A DNA stretch of 64,000 nt from Dehalococcoidia bacterium (GTDB taxonomy: Bacteria > Chloroflexota > Dehalococcoidia > UBA2979), in assembly GCA_028279505.1 (NCBI GenBank), contig JANQNP010000033.1, positions 19,493 through 83,492 of the forward strand, read 5' to 3'. The position numbers and the translations under genes are program-made. Shown here one piece after another: positions 48,662-58,568 of the stretch (positions are counted from its first letter, which is position 1; each line of letters starts with the position of its first letter). The notes under the pieces are model-generated. The model did no database searches, had not been told where the DNA came from, and was given only the letters and a program-made list of their open reading frames with translations.

Positions 48662-48893
48662 GGGGCCGTCGTGATGTTAGGTGCCCAAGGGCAACTGAGC
48701 CAGAGCGCGCGGTGCGAGCAGCCTCTCCCATCAACCCGACACCAGCTAACCAGCTCCCCCGCAATCCCCAGCTCCGCGAGCGTCGCCTCGGTGGGGACGC
48801 TGGTGTCCGAGTCCCAACCCTGTTCGGGGTAGTAGGCCGCCCCGCCGGTTCCGAGGGCGACGCCCGGTTACCAGGTGCACCCCGTTCCGAGGC

Positions 48894-49334
48894 CTATTCC
48901 CCAAACCGCGCGATGCGCTCGTGGGGGGCCTGGAAGTCCGGCTGCGCGAGCAGCGAGGAGAGCTCGGCGTCCTCGAGGACGGCGAAGGTGACGAAACCTT
49001 CGCCGGAGTCGCCGCCCTGGCTCGACTGGAAGTTGGGACGGGCCATGCCGAAGTCGAAGAAGGCGTAGTAGAGGTAGTCGTCAGCGTTCTGGACGGCGAA
49101 GTCCATCAGGTTGATGCGCTCGTCGGCCTCTAGGGCGGTCTGGCCGATGTTGAGCGCGACGAAGCGCATGGGGTCCGGGGCCTGGTCGTTGGTAGGCGCG
49201 AGGTCGAGGACCTCGAGGATTTCGTAGCCGCTGCCGCCGAGCGGAGACGTGCTGCGGCGGTCGGTAAGACGCTCGAAGCTCTGATTGGCTGTTCGGGTGG
49301 TCGGCTCGACCAGTCTTTCGCCTGACCGCCTCAA
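48894..49334 (-). CDS. Hypothetical protein (possible remnant)
   Basis: GYEILEVLDLAPTNDQAPDPMRFVALNIGQTALEADERINLMDFAVQNADDYLYYAFFDFGMARPNFQSSQ; start uncertain. Confidence 0.45.
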   Translation of the reverse strand: MRRSGERLVEPTTRTANQSFERLTDRRSTSPLGGSGYEILEVLDLAPTNDQAPDPMRFVALNIGQTALEADERINLMDFAVQNADDYLYYAFFDFGMARPNFQSSQGGDSGEGFVTFAVLEDAELSSLLAQPDFQAPHERIARFGE

Positions 49335-49513
49335 CTGCTCGCATCGCGAACGTGCTGGGCGCGGTACTCCGACGCATGGACGCGCCCACGGTCGCAGGCC
49401 TAGGATCGAAACCTCGGACGCCCGCTGCCACAGACGCGCGCCCCCACCGCACCGGCGACGTGACGACCGTCCGAGGTCCGCGCGCGTCTCGCGTACGCAA
49501 GGACGGCGGAGCG

Positions 49514-50314
49514 ATGGGACTAGGCGACACGAGACGAACGCCTCGAGGATGGTCGCCTCGCGCGGCCGTGATCGTCCTGGCGGCGACGCTCTTCGGGATC
49601 ACCGTCGCCTGCTCTTCAGGCGGATCTGACGTCTCGTTGAGCGGGGGGCGCTCGGCGTCCGACGGGACCGGGACGGCGCTCGCGGGCCAGCCGCCGGACG
49701 CCACTGATGGTGCTGGCGCGCCGGGCGGCGACGAGGTCGGTACGGGCACGCCTACGCCGGAACCGTCGATCGGGAGCATCGAGAGCCTGATCTCGCTGCA
49801 TGGTGATCCGCCCGGCTATGACTTCGGACGCATCCGCATCCCGCTGCTCGGCGTTGACGCTCCGGTTGGGGTGAGCGTCGTCGACGGGAGCAGCGGCGCG
49901 ATGCTCGGTTCGCCCGAGGGGCCGGCGACCGTGTTCTGGTACAACCTCGACGAGTGGCCGGGCCTCGGTGGAATGCCGGGTGACGGTGGCAATGCGATCT
50001 TCGGCGGGCACGCCGACATCTCGGCCTATCTCCCGTATGCGGATGCGACGTATCACGGCCCGGCGGTGTTCCGGGACCTCGGCCAGCTCACTGCCGGCGA
50101 CCGCATCTTCTTCGATCGTGACGGCGTCAGCCTTGAGTACGTGGTGGCGTGGACCGATCAGGTCGCGGCAGGTGACAGCGTTCGCTGGGGCGAGATCTGG
50201 AGTTCGGACGTCGAGTCCGATTCGATCACGCTTTATACGTGCGGCGGAGACTTCGATGCCGACACGGCCAGCTACGCCGATCGCCTCGTCGTTCGCGCCA
50301 CCGCCGTCAGCTAG
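49514..50314 (+). CDS. Sortase family protein, lipobox at N-terminus
   Basis: FGGHADISAY (His), ITLYTCGG (Cys), DRLVVRA (Arg); LFGITVACSSGG. Confidence 0.88.
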   Translation: MGLGDTRRTPRGWSPRAAVIVLAATLFGITVACSSGGSDVSLSGGRSASDGTGTALAGQPPDATDGAGAPGGDEVGTGTPTPEPSIGSIESLISLHGDPPGYDFGRIRIPLLGVDAPVGVSVVDGSSGAMLGSPEGPATVFWYNLDEWPGLGGMPGDGGNAIFGGHADISAYLPYADATYHGPAVFRDLGQLTAGDRIFFDRDGVSLEYVVAWTDQVAAGDSVRWGEIWSSDVESDSITLYTCGGDFDADTASYADRLVVRATAVS

Positions 50315-50520
50315 CCGGCGGTTGAGGCCCGTTGACCTCTAGGGACTCGCGCTCGAATGCTCGAGGCGTCTTTGGGCCTCGGAGGTGTATCGCGGAGAGC
50401 GGCCACGGGAGGGTCGAGCAGGCGCCTGGCGATCGCGGTTCGTCGTCCCGACACCTGGTCCGCAACTGCCTAGGTGCGGCATCGAGTCCCACCCGCTAGC
50501 TTGAGGCGAGCACCGCATTC

Positions 50521-50730
50521 GTGGTTGAGGGCGTCGCGCACGACTCGGGGGCGACGAGGGTGGCGAGGTGGCGAGAGACGCTGATCCTGGTTGCGCTGGG
50601 CCTGCTCGTGCTGGTGCTACCGGTGCCCAGGTGCTCTGGCGGCGGTGCGAGCGGCGCCCTCACCGATGCAGGAGCGAACACCTCCTATGAGTCAGCCGTG
50701 CTCGCCGAGGTTCAGACCTCGATCGGCTGA
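50521..50730 (+). CDS. Short putative membrane/secreted peptide
   Basis: WRETLILVALGLLVLVLPVPRC; only 69 aa. Confidence 0.3.
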   Translation: MVEGVAHDSGATRVARWRETLILVALGLLVLVLPVPRCSGGGASGALTDAGANTSYESAVLAEVQTSIG

Positions 50731-50821
50731 CTCCAGGCGGGCTGATGCGGTGGCGTCAGTATCGCTGGCCGTGACCACGGTCGTTCTTCGATGGGCTGAC
50801 GACTGAGGCCCAGACGCGACG

Positions 50822-50850
50822 GCGGCACCACCCCCGCGGGGTGGTGCCGC
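50822..50850. terminator. GC-rich hairpin GCGGCACCACCCC-CGC-GGGGTGGTGCCGC
   Basis: Perfect 13-bp stem at the 3' side of the 50870..51745 minus gene. Confidence 0.7.
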
Positions 50851-50869
50851 TGTGATCGGTCTCGTTGCG

Positions 50870-51745
50870 CTAGCTGTCGAGGATGATGATGACGATGGTC
50901 AGGTCGCCGTCCGTACCTGAGATCGTCACGGTTCGCGCGCCGACACTCCAGAGGATGCTCTCAGAGTCGGCGAACGTCGGGGCTCCCAGCTCGGCTTCGT
51001 AGTAGTCCTTCATCTCGTCGGCCGTTGCGTCCGAGGTGAATTCGACGGTCAGGCCGAATCCGACGTTGCCAGCGAACCCGAGCGTGGAGTCCGGGGGGAC
51101 CAGCTCCGCCGGGAAGTCGTCGGGTAGGTCAACGGTGAAGCCGCCGGTGCTGCCACCACTACCAGTGCTGCCACCGCTGGTGACCGGGTTGGTGTTGTCG
51201 ATCCCGCAGTAGTCCGAGATGCGGTCGGCCGCTTCCTCGAACTTCGGGTCGTCCAGTGCGAGGAACCGCGGGTCATTGGCTGCGGTGGTTCCGACTGCGA
51301 GGAAGTTGAAGTCGTTCTCTTCGAGGATCTCGATCAGCCCGCGCATCCCGCCGACGAGCGTCTTGACGTCGTCTTCGATCTCGTTCGGTGCATTGTCCTC
51401 CCAGTTCGCGAGCGCGTCGTCGAGCTGCTCGAACTGGTCCCGAAGGCTTGTCGGATCGAGACTCGTGAAGTCGAGGCTGTCGAACACGACGTCGGTCGCA
51501 TCCGGCGAGCAGAAGTTGCTGTTCGATCCGTCGCCGGAGCTGCCGCCGTCGTTGTCCTTCTCGTCATCGTCGTTGTTGTCGCCGTCGTTGCCGGAGTCGT
51601 TGGAGCTTACGCCTGCTGATGGCTCGTTGTTTCTGCCGCCGCCATTCCCGCCGTCGCCACCATCCCCGTTGTCGTCATCACCGCCGCCGCAGGCGATGAT
51701 CAATCCGAACGCGAACACCGCGATCAGCAGCCCAAGTCGTCGCAT
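50870..51745 (-). CDS. Lipoprotein with D/N/G-rich linker
   Basis: MRRLGLLIAVFAFGLIIACGGGDDD...; conserved-looking C-terminal domain. Confidence 0.8.
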   Translation of the reverse strand: MRRLGLLIAVFAFGLIIACGGGDDDNGDGGDGGNGGGRNNEPSAGVSSNDSGNDGDNNDDDEKDNDGGSSGDGSNSNFCSPDATDVVFDSLDFTSLDPTSLRDQFEQLDDALANWEDNAPNEIEDDVKTLVGGMRGLIEILEENDFNFLAVGTTAANDPRFLALDDPKFEEAADRISDYCGIDNTNPVTSGGSTGSGGSTGGFTVDLPDDFPAELVPPDSTLGFAGNVGFGLTVEFTSDATADEMKDYYEAELGAPTFADSESILWSVGARTVTISGTDGDLTIVIIILDS

Positions 51746-51933
51746 GGCCGAAGTCCCTTCGAGCTCGCGCGTGGGAGGTGTCGCGAGCGTGCCGTGGCGA
51801 TGAGCCTAGCGAGGCACCGGGGTAGCTGGAAGGGAAGTTCGTAAAGAGTTAGTCACCCGTATCGCGACGTAGAGTCGGGCGACAACCTCGAGGGTCCTTT
51901 CCTCTGCTTGATCGTTTGGAGGACGGCTTCCGG

Positions 51934-52869
51934 CTAGAACTCGATCACGCAACGGCCGCGTGTGCCGCCCGCTTCGAGGCGTCGGTGCGCCTCCGCTGTC
52001 TGCTCGGGCGGGTACGAGGCCGCGACGCGGAGCGTGAGGATCCCGGCCTCGGCCTGGGCGCGGAGCTCATCGAGGAGATCCGCCCGATGGTCGTAGCTGG
52101 TGACCAGCGTGCGATGGAAATTGATGCCCCGCTCGTCGCCGGCCCAGAACCGCACCGAGGCGAATGAGCCGCCGTCACGAACCGCGCCGACTGCCAGCTC
52201 GTTCTGCACGGCGCCGTCCGCGAGTCCATCGACCCCGCCGGGCTCGACCTCGCGAATACGGGCGGCAATGTCATCGCCCCGAGGCACCACGACATCGGCG
52301 CCCAGCGACCGGACAAGCTCCTCGTCCGTGGCTGACGCATCGGCGATCACTCGCAGCCCCTCCGCCTTGGCGAGCTGCACGACGTAGCCGCCGTAGCAGC
52401 CAGCCGCGCCCGTTACGGCGAGCGTGTCGCTGGGCGACAACGCGAGCTGATCGAGGGAGAGGCGAGCCGTCAGGCCGTTCATCGGGAGCGTGGACGCTTC
52501 GATGTGGCTGGCGCCAGCGGGGGCTCGGGTGACAGCGTCAGCGGACAACACAATGCTCTCGCGATACGCGCCATGGCTGCCGTTGGGCACCACCATCGCC
52601 ATCACGGCGTCGCCGACGGCGAGGTCGGTTTCGGTACCGGGACCGATCTGGTCGACGACACCGGCCGCATCCATCCCCGGCACGTAGGGCGGTGGGATGT
52701 CACGGAGCCGTTCGGCACGACTGCCATCGCGGATCCCGGTGTCGGTTGGGTTCACGGTGGCGGCGTGCACTCGGAGCCGCAGCTCGCCCGGTCCCGCCTG
52801 AACCTCCGGCAGATCGACGATCTGCAGTACGTCAGGGTCCCCGAACTCGATCACACCAACGCCTCGCAT
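51934..52869 (-). CDS. NADP-dependent zinc-type alcohol dehydrogenase/quinone oxidoreductase (MDR)
   Basis: VIEFGDPDVLQIVDLPEVQAGPGELRLRVHAATVNPTDTGIRDG; VTGAAGCYGGYVVQLAKAEGLRVIA. Confidence 0.93.
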   Translation of the reverse strand: MRGVGVIEFGDPDVLQIVDLPEVQAGPGELRLRVHAATVNPTDTGIRDGSRAERLRDIPPPYVPGMDAAGVVDQIGPGTETDLAVGDAVMAMVVPNGSHGAYRESIVLSADAVTRAPAGASHIEASTLPMNGLTARLSLDQLALSPSDTLAVTGAAGCYGGYVVQLAKAEGLRVIADASATDEELVRSLGADVVVPRGDDIAARIREVEPGGVDGLADGAVQNELAVGAVRDGGSFASVRFWAGDERGINFHRTLVTSYDHRADLLDELRAQAEAGILTLRVAASYPPEQTAEAHRRLEAGGTRGRCVIEF

Positions 52870-53083
52870 CGCGGCCCGCCTTTGTCGCGCAGCGTGTTAT
52901 CCCGTTGCTCACACAGTGCCCGACTGGCGAGCCTGCTCGCAACGGCGGTCGAGGTAGAGGTCGATCCTCGGCGGTCCGCTCGTTCATCGGGCATCCTTGT
53001 GGATTCGTTCGCAGGCGAACAACGTGCGTTTAGCGGCCAGTCGGAGGGAACGACACGATGACCGTCTCGAAACCGTGTCCTGG

Positions 53084-53746
53084 GTGAGGGCGCCACGCGG
53101 CGCATTAGCCGCTGCGATCTTCGACCTCGATGGCCTGCTCCTCGATACCGAGCCGCTCTACCTGAGAGCGACGACCGACGTGCTGGCACTCCATGGCCGC
53201 CAGCTAGAGATGGCGGTCTTGCGACGGCATATCGGTATTCCGAGCATCGAGACGATGAGGCGACTGGCCGAACACTATGACATCGAGGCCTCTGTCGAGA
53301 CGTTGAACGCTGAGCGACACGCGCTCCTTGAGACGCTGCTGCCCGGCGCGTCACCTCGACCGGGCGCGGTCGAGCTGACGAGGGCGCTCAACGCGGGTGG
53401 CGTCCCGATCGCGGTTGGCACCAGCTCCACTCGCGACACACTTGCACTCAAGGTTGCGAACCACGCCGACTGGATCGGCTGTTTTGACGCCGTTGTCACG
53501 AGCGACGACGTTGCGAGGGGCAAGCCGCACCCGGACATCTTCCTCGAGGCAGCCGCGCGCCTCGGCGTTCCTCCCGCGGCGTGCGTGGTCTTCGAGGACG
53601 CGCACTCCGGCGTTGAGGCAGCGCAAGCCGCCGGAATGGCGGTCGTGATGGTCCCAACCGAGGGTGTGGACAGCACCGGCATCGAGCCGGACATGCTCCT
53701 CAGCTCACTCACGGAGTTCGAGCCGTCTGCCTGGGGGCTGCTCTAA
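53084..53746 (+). CDS. HAD-superfamily hydrolase (beta-phosphoglucomutase-like)
   Basis: AAIFDLDGLLLDTEPLYLRAT; VGTSSTR; GKPHPDIFLEAAARLGV; VVFEDAHSGVEAAQAAGM. Confidence 0.93.
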   Translation: MRAPRGALAAAIFDLDGLLLDTEPLYLRATTDVLALHGRQLEMAVLRRHIGIPSIETMRRLAEHYDIEASVETLNAERHALLETLLPGASPRPGAVELTRALNAGGVPIAVGTSSTRDTLALKVANHADWIGCFDAVVTSDDVARGKPHPDIFLEAAARLGVPPAACVVFEDAHSGVEAAQAAGMAVVMVPTEGVDSTGIEPDMLLSSLTEFEPSAWGLL

Positions 53747-53756
53747 CCACGAGCAG

Positions 53757-54638
53757 CTAGGCAATTACGAGCAGCGTGACTCCGGCGGTGACGACCGCGG
53801 CGGCTGCGTATTCGTCCCAGCGGTGCGATTCCCGATGGATCACGATCCCGAGGGCGAACGCGAAGACGATCTCGATCTGGCCGAGGGTGCGAACGCGCGC
53901 CGCGTTCTCCAGCGTCATCGCGAGTGACCAGGCAGCGGAGCCGGCGAGCGAGAGCAAGCCGACCCCGATTGCCTGCCGCCAGGCACGTCCGACCGCCGCG
54001 AGCGACGCAGTATTCGACCGGGCGATCGCGACGCCCTGGACCAGCGCCTGCACCGATAGCATCGCGGCGAGCGTGACCAGTGCACGGTCGAGTGCATCGC
54101 CCTCGAGGCTGGACGCGGCACGGCGGATGAACACCGCCGTCAGCCCGAAACCAAGCGCCGCGAAGATCCCGTACCACGCCGCCGGATCGAGGCCCCCGGC
54201 CAGCCGTTCGCGGAGCGAGCCGTTCGAGGCCAGCCACGCCACGCCGACAAGGCTGATGAGCGCGCCCGCCCAGCTTAGCCAGCCAATCGGTTCGCTGAGG
54301 ATCACCGCCGAGGCGACCCCGACGAAGACGACCTCGGTCTTCGAATAAATCGTGCCGACCGCGAAGTCACGGAGTCGGAATGACTGAAGCAGCGACATGG
54401 TCGCCACGATCTGGAGCACGCCGGCCGCGGTGACGGAGACCCAGAACGTCGGCCCGAGTTCGGGCAGCGTCCCGGGCCCGAGGATCCACCCGACGGCGAT
54501 CGCGACGGCCATGGGCCACGCGTAGGCGAACCGAGCGTAGCCGGCCTCGGCAACGCCGAGCACCTCGCGCAGTCGATGCTGCTCGGAGGTGCGCCCGATC
54601 TGGAAGACGGTCGCCGCGAGGGTGACGAGGATCCACAT
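53757..54638 (-). CDS. EamA/DMT-family transporter
   Basis: Multiple TM segments; TIYSKTEVVFVGVASAVILSEPIGWLSWAGALISLVGV. Confidence 0.85.
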   Translation of the reverse strand: MWILVTLAATVFQIGRTSEQHRLREVLGVAEAGYARFAYAWPMAVAIAVGWILGPGTLPELGPTFWVSVTAAGVLQIVATMSLLQSFRLRDFAVGTIYSKTEVVFVGVASAVILSEPIGWLSWAGALISLVGVAWLASNGSLRERLAGGLDPAAWYGIFAALGFGLTAVFIRRAASSLEGDALDRALVTLAAMLSVQALVQGVAIARSNTASLAAVGRAWRQAIGVGLLSLAGSAAWSLAMTLENAARVRTLGQIEIVFAFALGIVIHRESHRWDEYAAAAVVTAGVTLLVIA

Positions 54639-54684
54639 TCGCCCACTCTCGCACGCGCTCCCCGAAACGGGGATCGCCGTGCGG

Positions 54685-55227
54685 TCAGTCGTTCGTCGTC
54701 CGCGTAGCCAGCCAGTCGCGCGTCACCTCGATCAGCTCGTCGATCAGTTGGGTGGTCACGCGGTCCAGCTGGCGGGCGCGGAAGCGAAGGCAGTTCCTGC
54801 GGTTGATCCCCCCGAGGTCTGTCGCGAGTTCGGAATGCTTCGGCAGCGTTTCATCCAGCCCAGCGAAGTACAGGCTGACGTAGTGCTTCTGGCTGACGAC
54901 CGTAATGAACGAGTCGCCGTTCACGTGACGAACGGCAAGCCGTGAGCGAGGGCCTCCCGAGGCAGACTCCGATCCGCTCCTCCATCGGGGCTGGCCCGCA
55001 CTCGCGCGAAGCTCGATCGCTGTTACGATCAGTTCACGCGCACCGGTGGAGGCCAGCGTTCGCAGACGCTTCCCGGTGACCAACGCGACGCACGACCTCT
55101 CTCCCTGTAGGTGGATCGCCTCGTCCAGCCTGCTCCGCGTAATCGGTTGCTGAACCGGCGCGGGGGCTTGGCACTGCCATTCCTTGGTGGTTCCGCTGCC
55201 CAGTGCGGCACGAGTACCCGCCCGCAA
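54685..55227 (-). CDS. Possible DUF1801-like protein, start uncertain
   Basis: HVNGDSFITVVSQKHYVSLYFAGLDETLPKHSELATDLGGINRRNCLRF. Confidence 0.4.
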   Translation of the reverse strand: MRAGTRAALGSGTTKEWQCQAPAPVQQPITRSRLDEAIHLQGERSCVALVTGKRLRTLASTGARELIVTAIELRASAGQPRWRSGSESASGGPRSRLAVRHVNGDSFITVVSQKHYVSLYFAGLDETLPKHSELATDLGGINRRNCLRFRARQLDRVTTQLIDELIEVTRDWLATRTTND

Positions 55228-55298
55228 TCAACGGGCCCATCTGTGGTAGGACCGGCGCTCACTCGCGTCGGTCATCAAGCGCCACCCGTAGGAGTTAG

Positions 55299-56772
55299 TT
55301 TGACCACCACCGCCCCCGATGCCGTCGATGCCGACGGCGCACCGTTCCCCTCCACTCACCGCTCACCGACCCCCAGCTTCGCCGACCTCGGTATCCCCGA
55401 AGGTCTGTCCGACTACCTCGCGGAACTCGGTTTCACTTCTCCTTTCGACGTCCAGATCGCAACGATCCCGGACGCGATCGAGGGCCGCGACGTCGCGGCG
55501 CGGGCGCCAACGGGCTCGGGCAAGACGCTAGCCTTCGGACTACCGCTGTTGATGCACGTCGAGGGCGCTCGGCCGAGGCGGCCGCGCGGTCTGATCCTCG
55601 CGCCGACGCGTGAGCTCGCCGACCAGATCCAGCGCGAGCTGCATCCGATCGCTCGGGCCGGCGGCCGCAGCGTGATCGCCGTCTACGGGGGCGTCGGCTA
55701 CGAGCCGCAGCGCCGCGCCCTCGCGCGAGGCGTAGACGTCCTCGTCGCCTGTCCGGGCCGCCTCGCCGACCTGATCGACCAGGGCGACGTCGACCTCGAC
55801 GAAGTCGAAGTCGTCGTGATCGACGAAGCCGACCGGATGTCCGACATGGGCTTCCTACCCGAGGTGAAGCGCCTGCTGAACCGCACGCCCAGTGACCGGC
55901 AGACGCTGCTGTTCTCGGCCACCCTCGACGGTGACGTCGGCGTCCTCGTGCGCGACTACCAGTACGACTCGGTCCGTCACGAGGTGGGCGACCCGGAGCC
56001 GAACATCGAGGACATGCGCCACCTGTTTTGGCGCCTCGACGCCGGCAGCCGGATCGAGGTCGCTTCGGACCTGATCCAGGCGGCCGGCCCGACGATCGTC
56101 TTCGTGCGCACCCGCCACGGCGCGGACCGCGTCGCGAAGCAGCTCAATCGCAACGGCGCCACCGCTGCTGCGATCCACGGGTCGCGCTCGCAGAACCAGC
56201 GCAACCGCGCGCTCAAGTCCTTCGTGGACGGCAAGGTTGAGGCGCTAGTCGCCACCGACGTCGCCGCCCGGGGCATCCACGTCGACGGCGTCGAGTGCGT
56301 GCTGCACTTCGATCCACCGGTCGACGACAAGACCTATATCCACCGCTCTGGCCGCACCGCTCGCGCTGGCGCGCAGGGGGTCGTCGTCTCGTTCATCCAG
56401 GACGACCAGCGCCGTGACGCGGACAAGCTGATCCGCAACCTCCGCCTGGACGCCGATCTCAACACGCCGGCGCCCCGTTCGTTGCAGGAGGCGAGTGAGC
56501 GCCTCGACGCGGAATCCGATGAGAGCTTCGCGGACCCGCGCCTCGTCGCAGAGTCCCGCGAGGCCGATCGCCGCTCGGCGCGTGGCCGCGCTGGTCGAGG
56601 GTCCTCGAGCGGCAGTGGCGCGCGGCGCGGCCGTCGCCCGTCCGGCCGCAGCGGTGGTCGCAGCCCTCGAGGTGGGCCGGCCCGCGGTGAGGGTCGCAGC
56701 AACAATGAACGCCGCGGCCGCCGCCCCGGCCGCGCTCGCCGTCCGAAGGGGTCAGTCGGCGGGAAGCGCTAG
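55299..56772 (+). CDS. DEAD-box RNA helicase
   Basis: TTG start with AGGAG; ARAPTGSGKTLAFGLPLL, APTRELADQI, VIDEADRMSDMGF, HRSGRTARAG; basic RG-rich tail. Confidence 0.93.
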
Positions 56773-56845
56773 CGCCGAGCGCCCTCGGATGTGACGCGAG
56801 CAGCGGCGCCGTTGGCGCCGCCGTCGTGTGCTCGGGGTTGCGCGC

Positions 56846-57892
56846 CTACGCGGACGGCAGCGTTGGGTCCTCGCTGACCCTGACGAGAGTCTTGCCAAAG
56901 TTTCGCCCCGCCATCATTGCGCGGAAGGCACTCGGGGCTTGGTCGAGGCCCGGCCATCGATCTTCCTTGTAGGTGACTTGCCCGGCCTGCACCCACGCGC
57001 TCATCTCGGCGAGGAACCGGTCCTGATAGTCGCGTACGAAGTTGCCGACTGACAGTCGCTGCGCCGTCACGTTCTGCTGGCTGAACGTCGGCTCGCCGCG
57101 CGCGAACCAGTTCGCGACCGCGGACTCAAAGTCGTCGTTCGCGTAGTCTGAGATGATGCCGCAGAGGCTGATCCGTGCGCCCCGATTGACGTTGGGCAGC
57201 ACAGCGTCAAAGACGGGCCCACCGACGTTCTCGAAGTAGATGTCGATGCCGTCGGGACAGGCGGCGTCGAGATCGCCGGCGAGATCCTCGCTCCGGTGAG
57301 ACACGCACGCGTCGAAGCCCAGCGTTTCGATCACGAACCTGCACTTCTCCGGCGCACCGGCGATGCCGACCACGCGACAGCCGAGGAGCTTCGCGATCTG
57401 CCCGACCGCCTGCCCAACCCCGCCCGAGGCCGCAGACACGACGACGGTTTCACCTGCCCGCGGCGCGCACTGGACGACCAACCCTGCGTACGCGGTCAGG
57501 CCGAGCATGCCCAGCACCCCGACAGCCGTCGAGATCGGGGCGATCGAGGGGTTGAGCTTCCTCGGGAACATGTAGCCAAAGACGGAGATGCCGTCGCCGG
57601 TCAGGCCGTACTCCTGCCACCCGTTGGTGTTGAAGATGAGGTCGCCAGCCTCGTACCCGGTGAGGTTGCTCCGCACGACCTGCGAGACAGTCCGCCCGTG
57701 GCAGACCTCGCCGACAACATCCGGATCGCTGCGCCAGCGATTCCACTGGTAGGGGTCGAGCGAGAGGTAGATCGTCCTCGTCAGCATCTGGTTCGGTCCC
57801 GGCTCCGGAATCGGTGTCTGGACCGCGCGGAAGTGCTCGTCGGCGGCGATCCCGTCGACGGGCCGGCTCGCTAGCAGGTACTGAGTGTTCAC
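56846..57892 (-). CDS. NADP-dependent oxidoreductase (MDR, curcumin-reductase-like)
   Basis: RTIYLSLDPYQWNRWRSD; GETVVVSAASGGVGQAVGQIAKLLGCRVVGIAGAPEKC. Confidence 0.93.
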   Translation of the reverse strand: MNTQYLLASRPVDGIAADEHFRAVQTPIPEPGPNQMLTRTIYLSLDPYQWNRWRSDPDVVGEVCHGRTVSQVVRSNLTGYEAGDLIFNTNGWQEYGLTGDGISVFGYMFPRKLNPSIAPISTAVGVLGMLGLTAYAGLVVQCAPRAGETVVVSAASGGVGQAVGQIAKLLGCRVVGIAGAPEKCRFVIETLGFDACVSHRSEDLAGDLDAACPDGIDIYFENVGGPVFDAVLPNVNRGARISLCGIISDYANDDFESAVANWFARGEPTFSQQNVTAQRLSVGNFVRDYQDRFLAEMSAWVQAGQVTYKEDRWPGLDQAPSAFRAMMAGRNFGKTLVRVSEDPTLPSA

Positions 57893-58014
57893 AGTTGAGA
57901 TGTCCAGTCGGTTCGAAAGAGTCGTTCGGGCCGTCGTTCAATCGACCGCGCCTCGATGAGCCTCGCTGCCGCCAAGTTCGCGGCGCCTCGTCGGGACCGC
58001 AGCTCGGCCCGGCG

Positions 58015-58467
58015 CTACATCTTCGCGATCTGCTGAGCGTGGTCGTTCAGGTGCCACGCCGCGAGGGTCATGACGCCCTCGATCGTATTCGGGAGAGCGT
58101 CGCCGACGTTTAGCGCCGCCTCCATCGACAAGTCGGCGTCGGACAGCGGTCCGAAGGTGGAGTCACTCGCCGCGCCGCTCCGTTCGAGGGCTGCGATTGC
58201 CTCGGCTGCGGTTGCGAGCGGGAGCTTCGTCGCCGGGTCGACGTCGCTCTCGGTCGCGTGTTCGGGAGCCGGCGGCTCGCCCCGTTGAGCGGCGGCGGCA
58301 ATACCCGCGAGGCTGAAGTCGCGATCGATGCAGTGCTCCGCCGCGATCCGAGGTGTCCAGCCCTCGTCGTCTGCGGATTCCCACTTGCTGCCCGCCGCCA
58401 CGAGGGCGTCTCGGAGCCGCTGGCGGTTCGCGCTGATCCGCTGGCGGAGTTCGTCGATCGAAGGCAT
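58015..58467 (-). CDS. DinB-like protein
   Basis: MPSIDELRQRISANRQRLRDAL...WTPRIAAEHCIDRDF...AAWHLNDHAQQIAKM. Confidence 0.75.
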   Translation of the reverse strand: MPSIDELRQRISANRQRLRDALVAAGSKWESADDEGWTPRIAAEHCIDRDFSLAGIAAAAQRGEPPAPEHATESDVDPATKLPLATAAEAIAALERSGAASDSTFGPLSDADLSMEAALNVGDALPNTIEGVMTLAAWHLNDHAQQIAKM

Positions 58468-58568
58468 CAGCGTCTCTCAGGGTCGCCGACGGCAAGGTGT
58501 GGTCATGGTCGCAACCTACAGAGGTCTGCGCCGCCGCCTCAACACGGCTGATCGGGGGCGCGCGAGAT

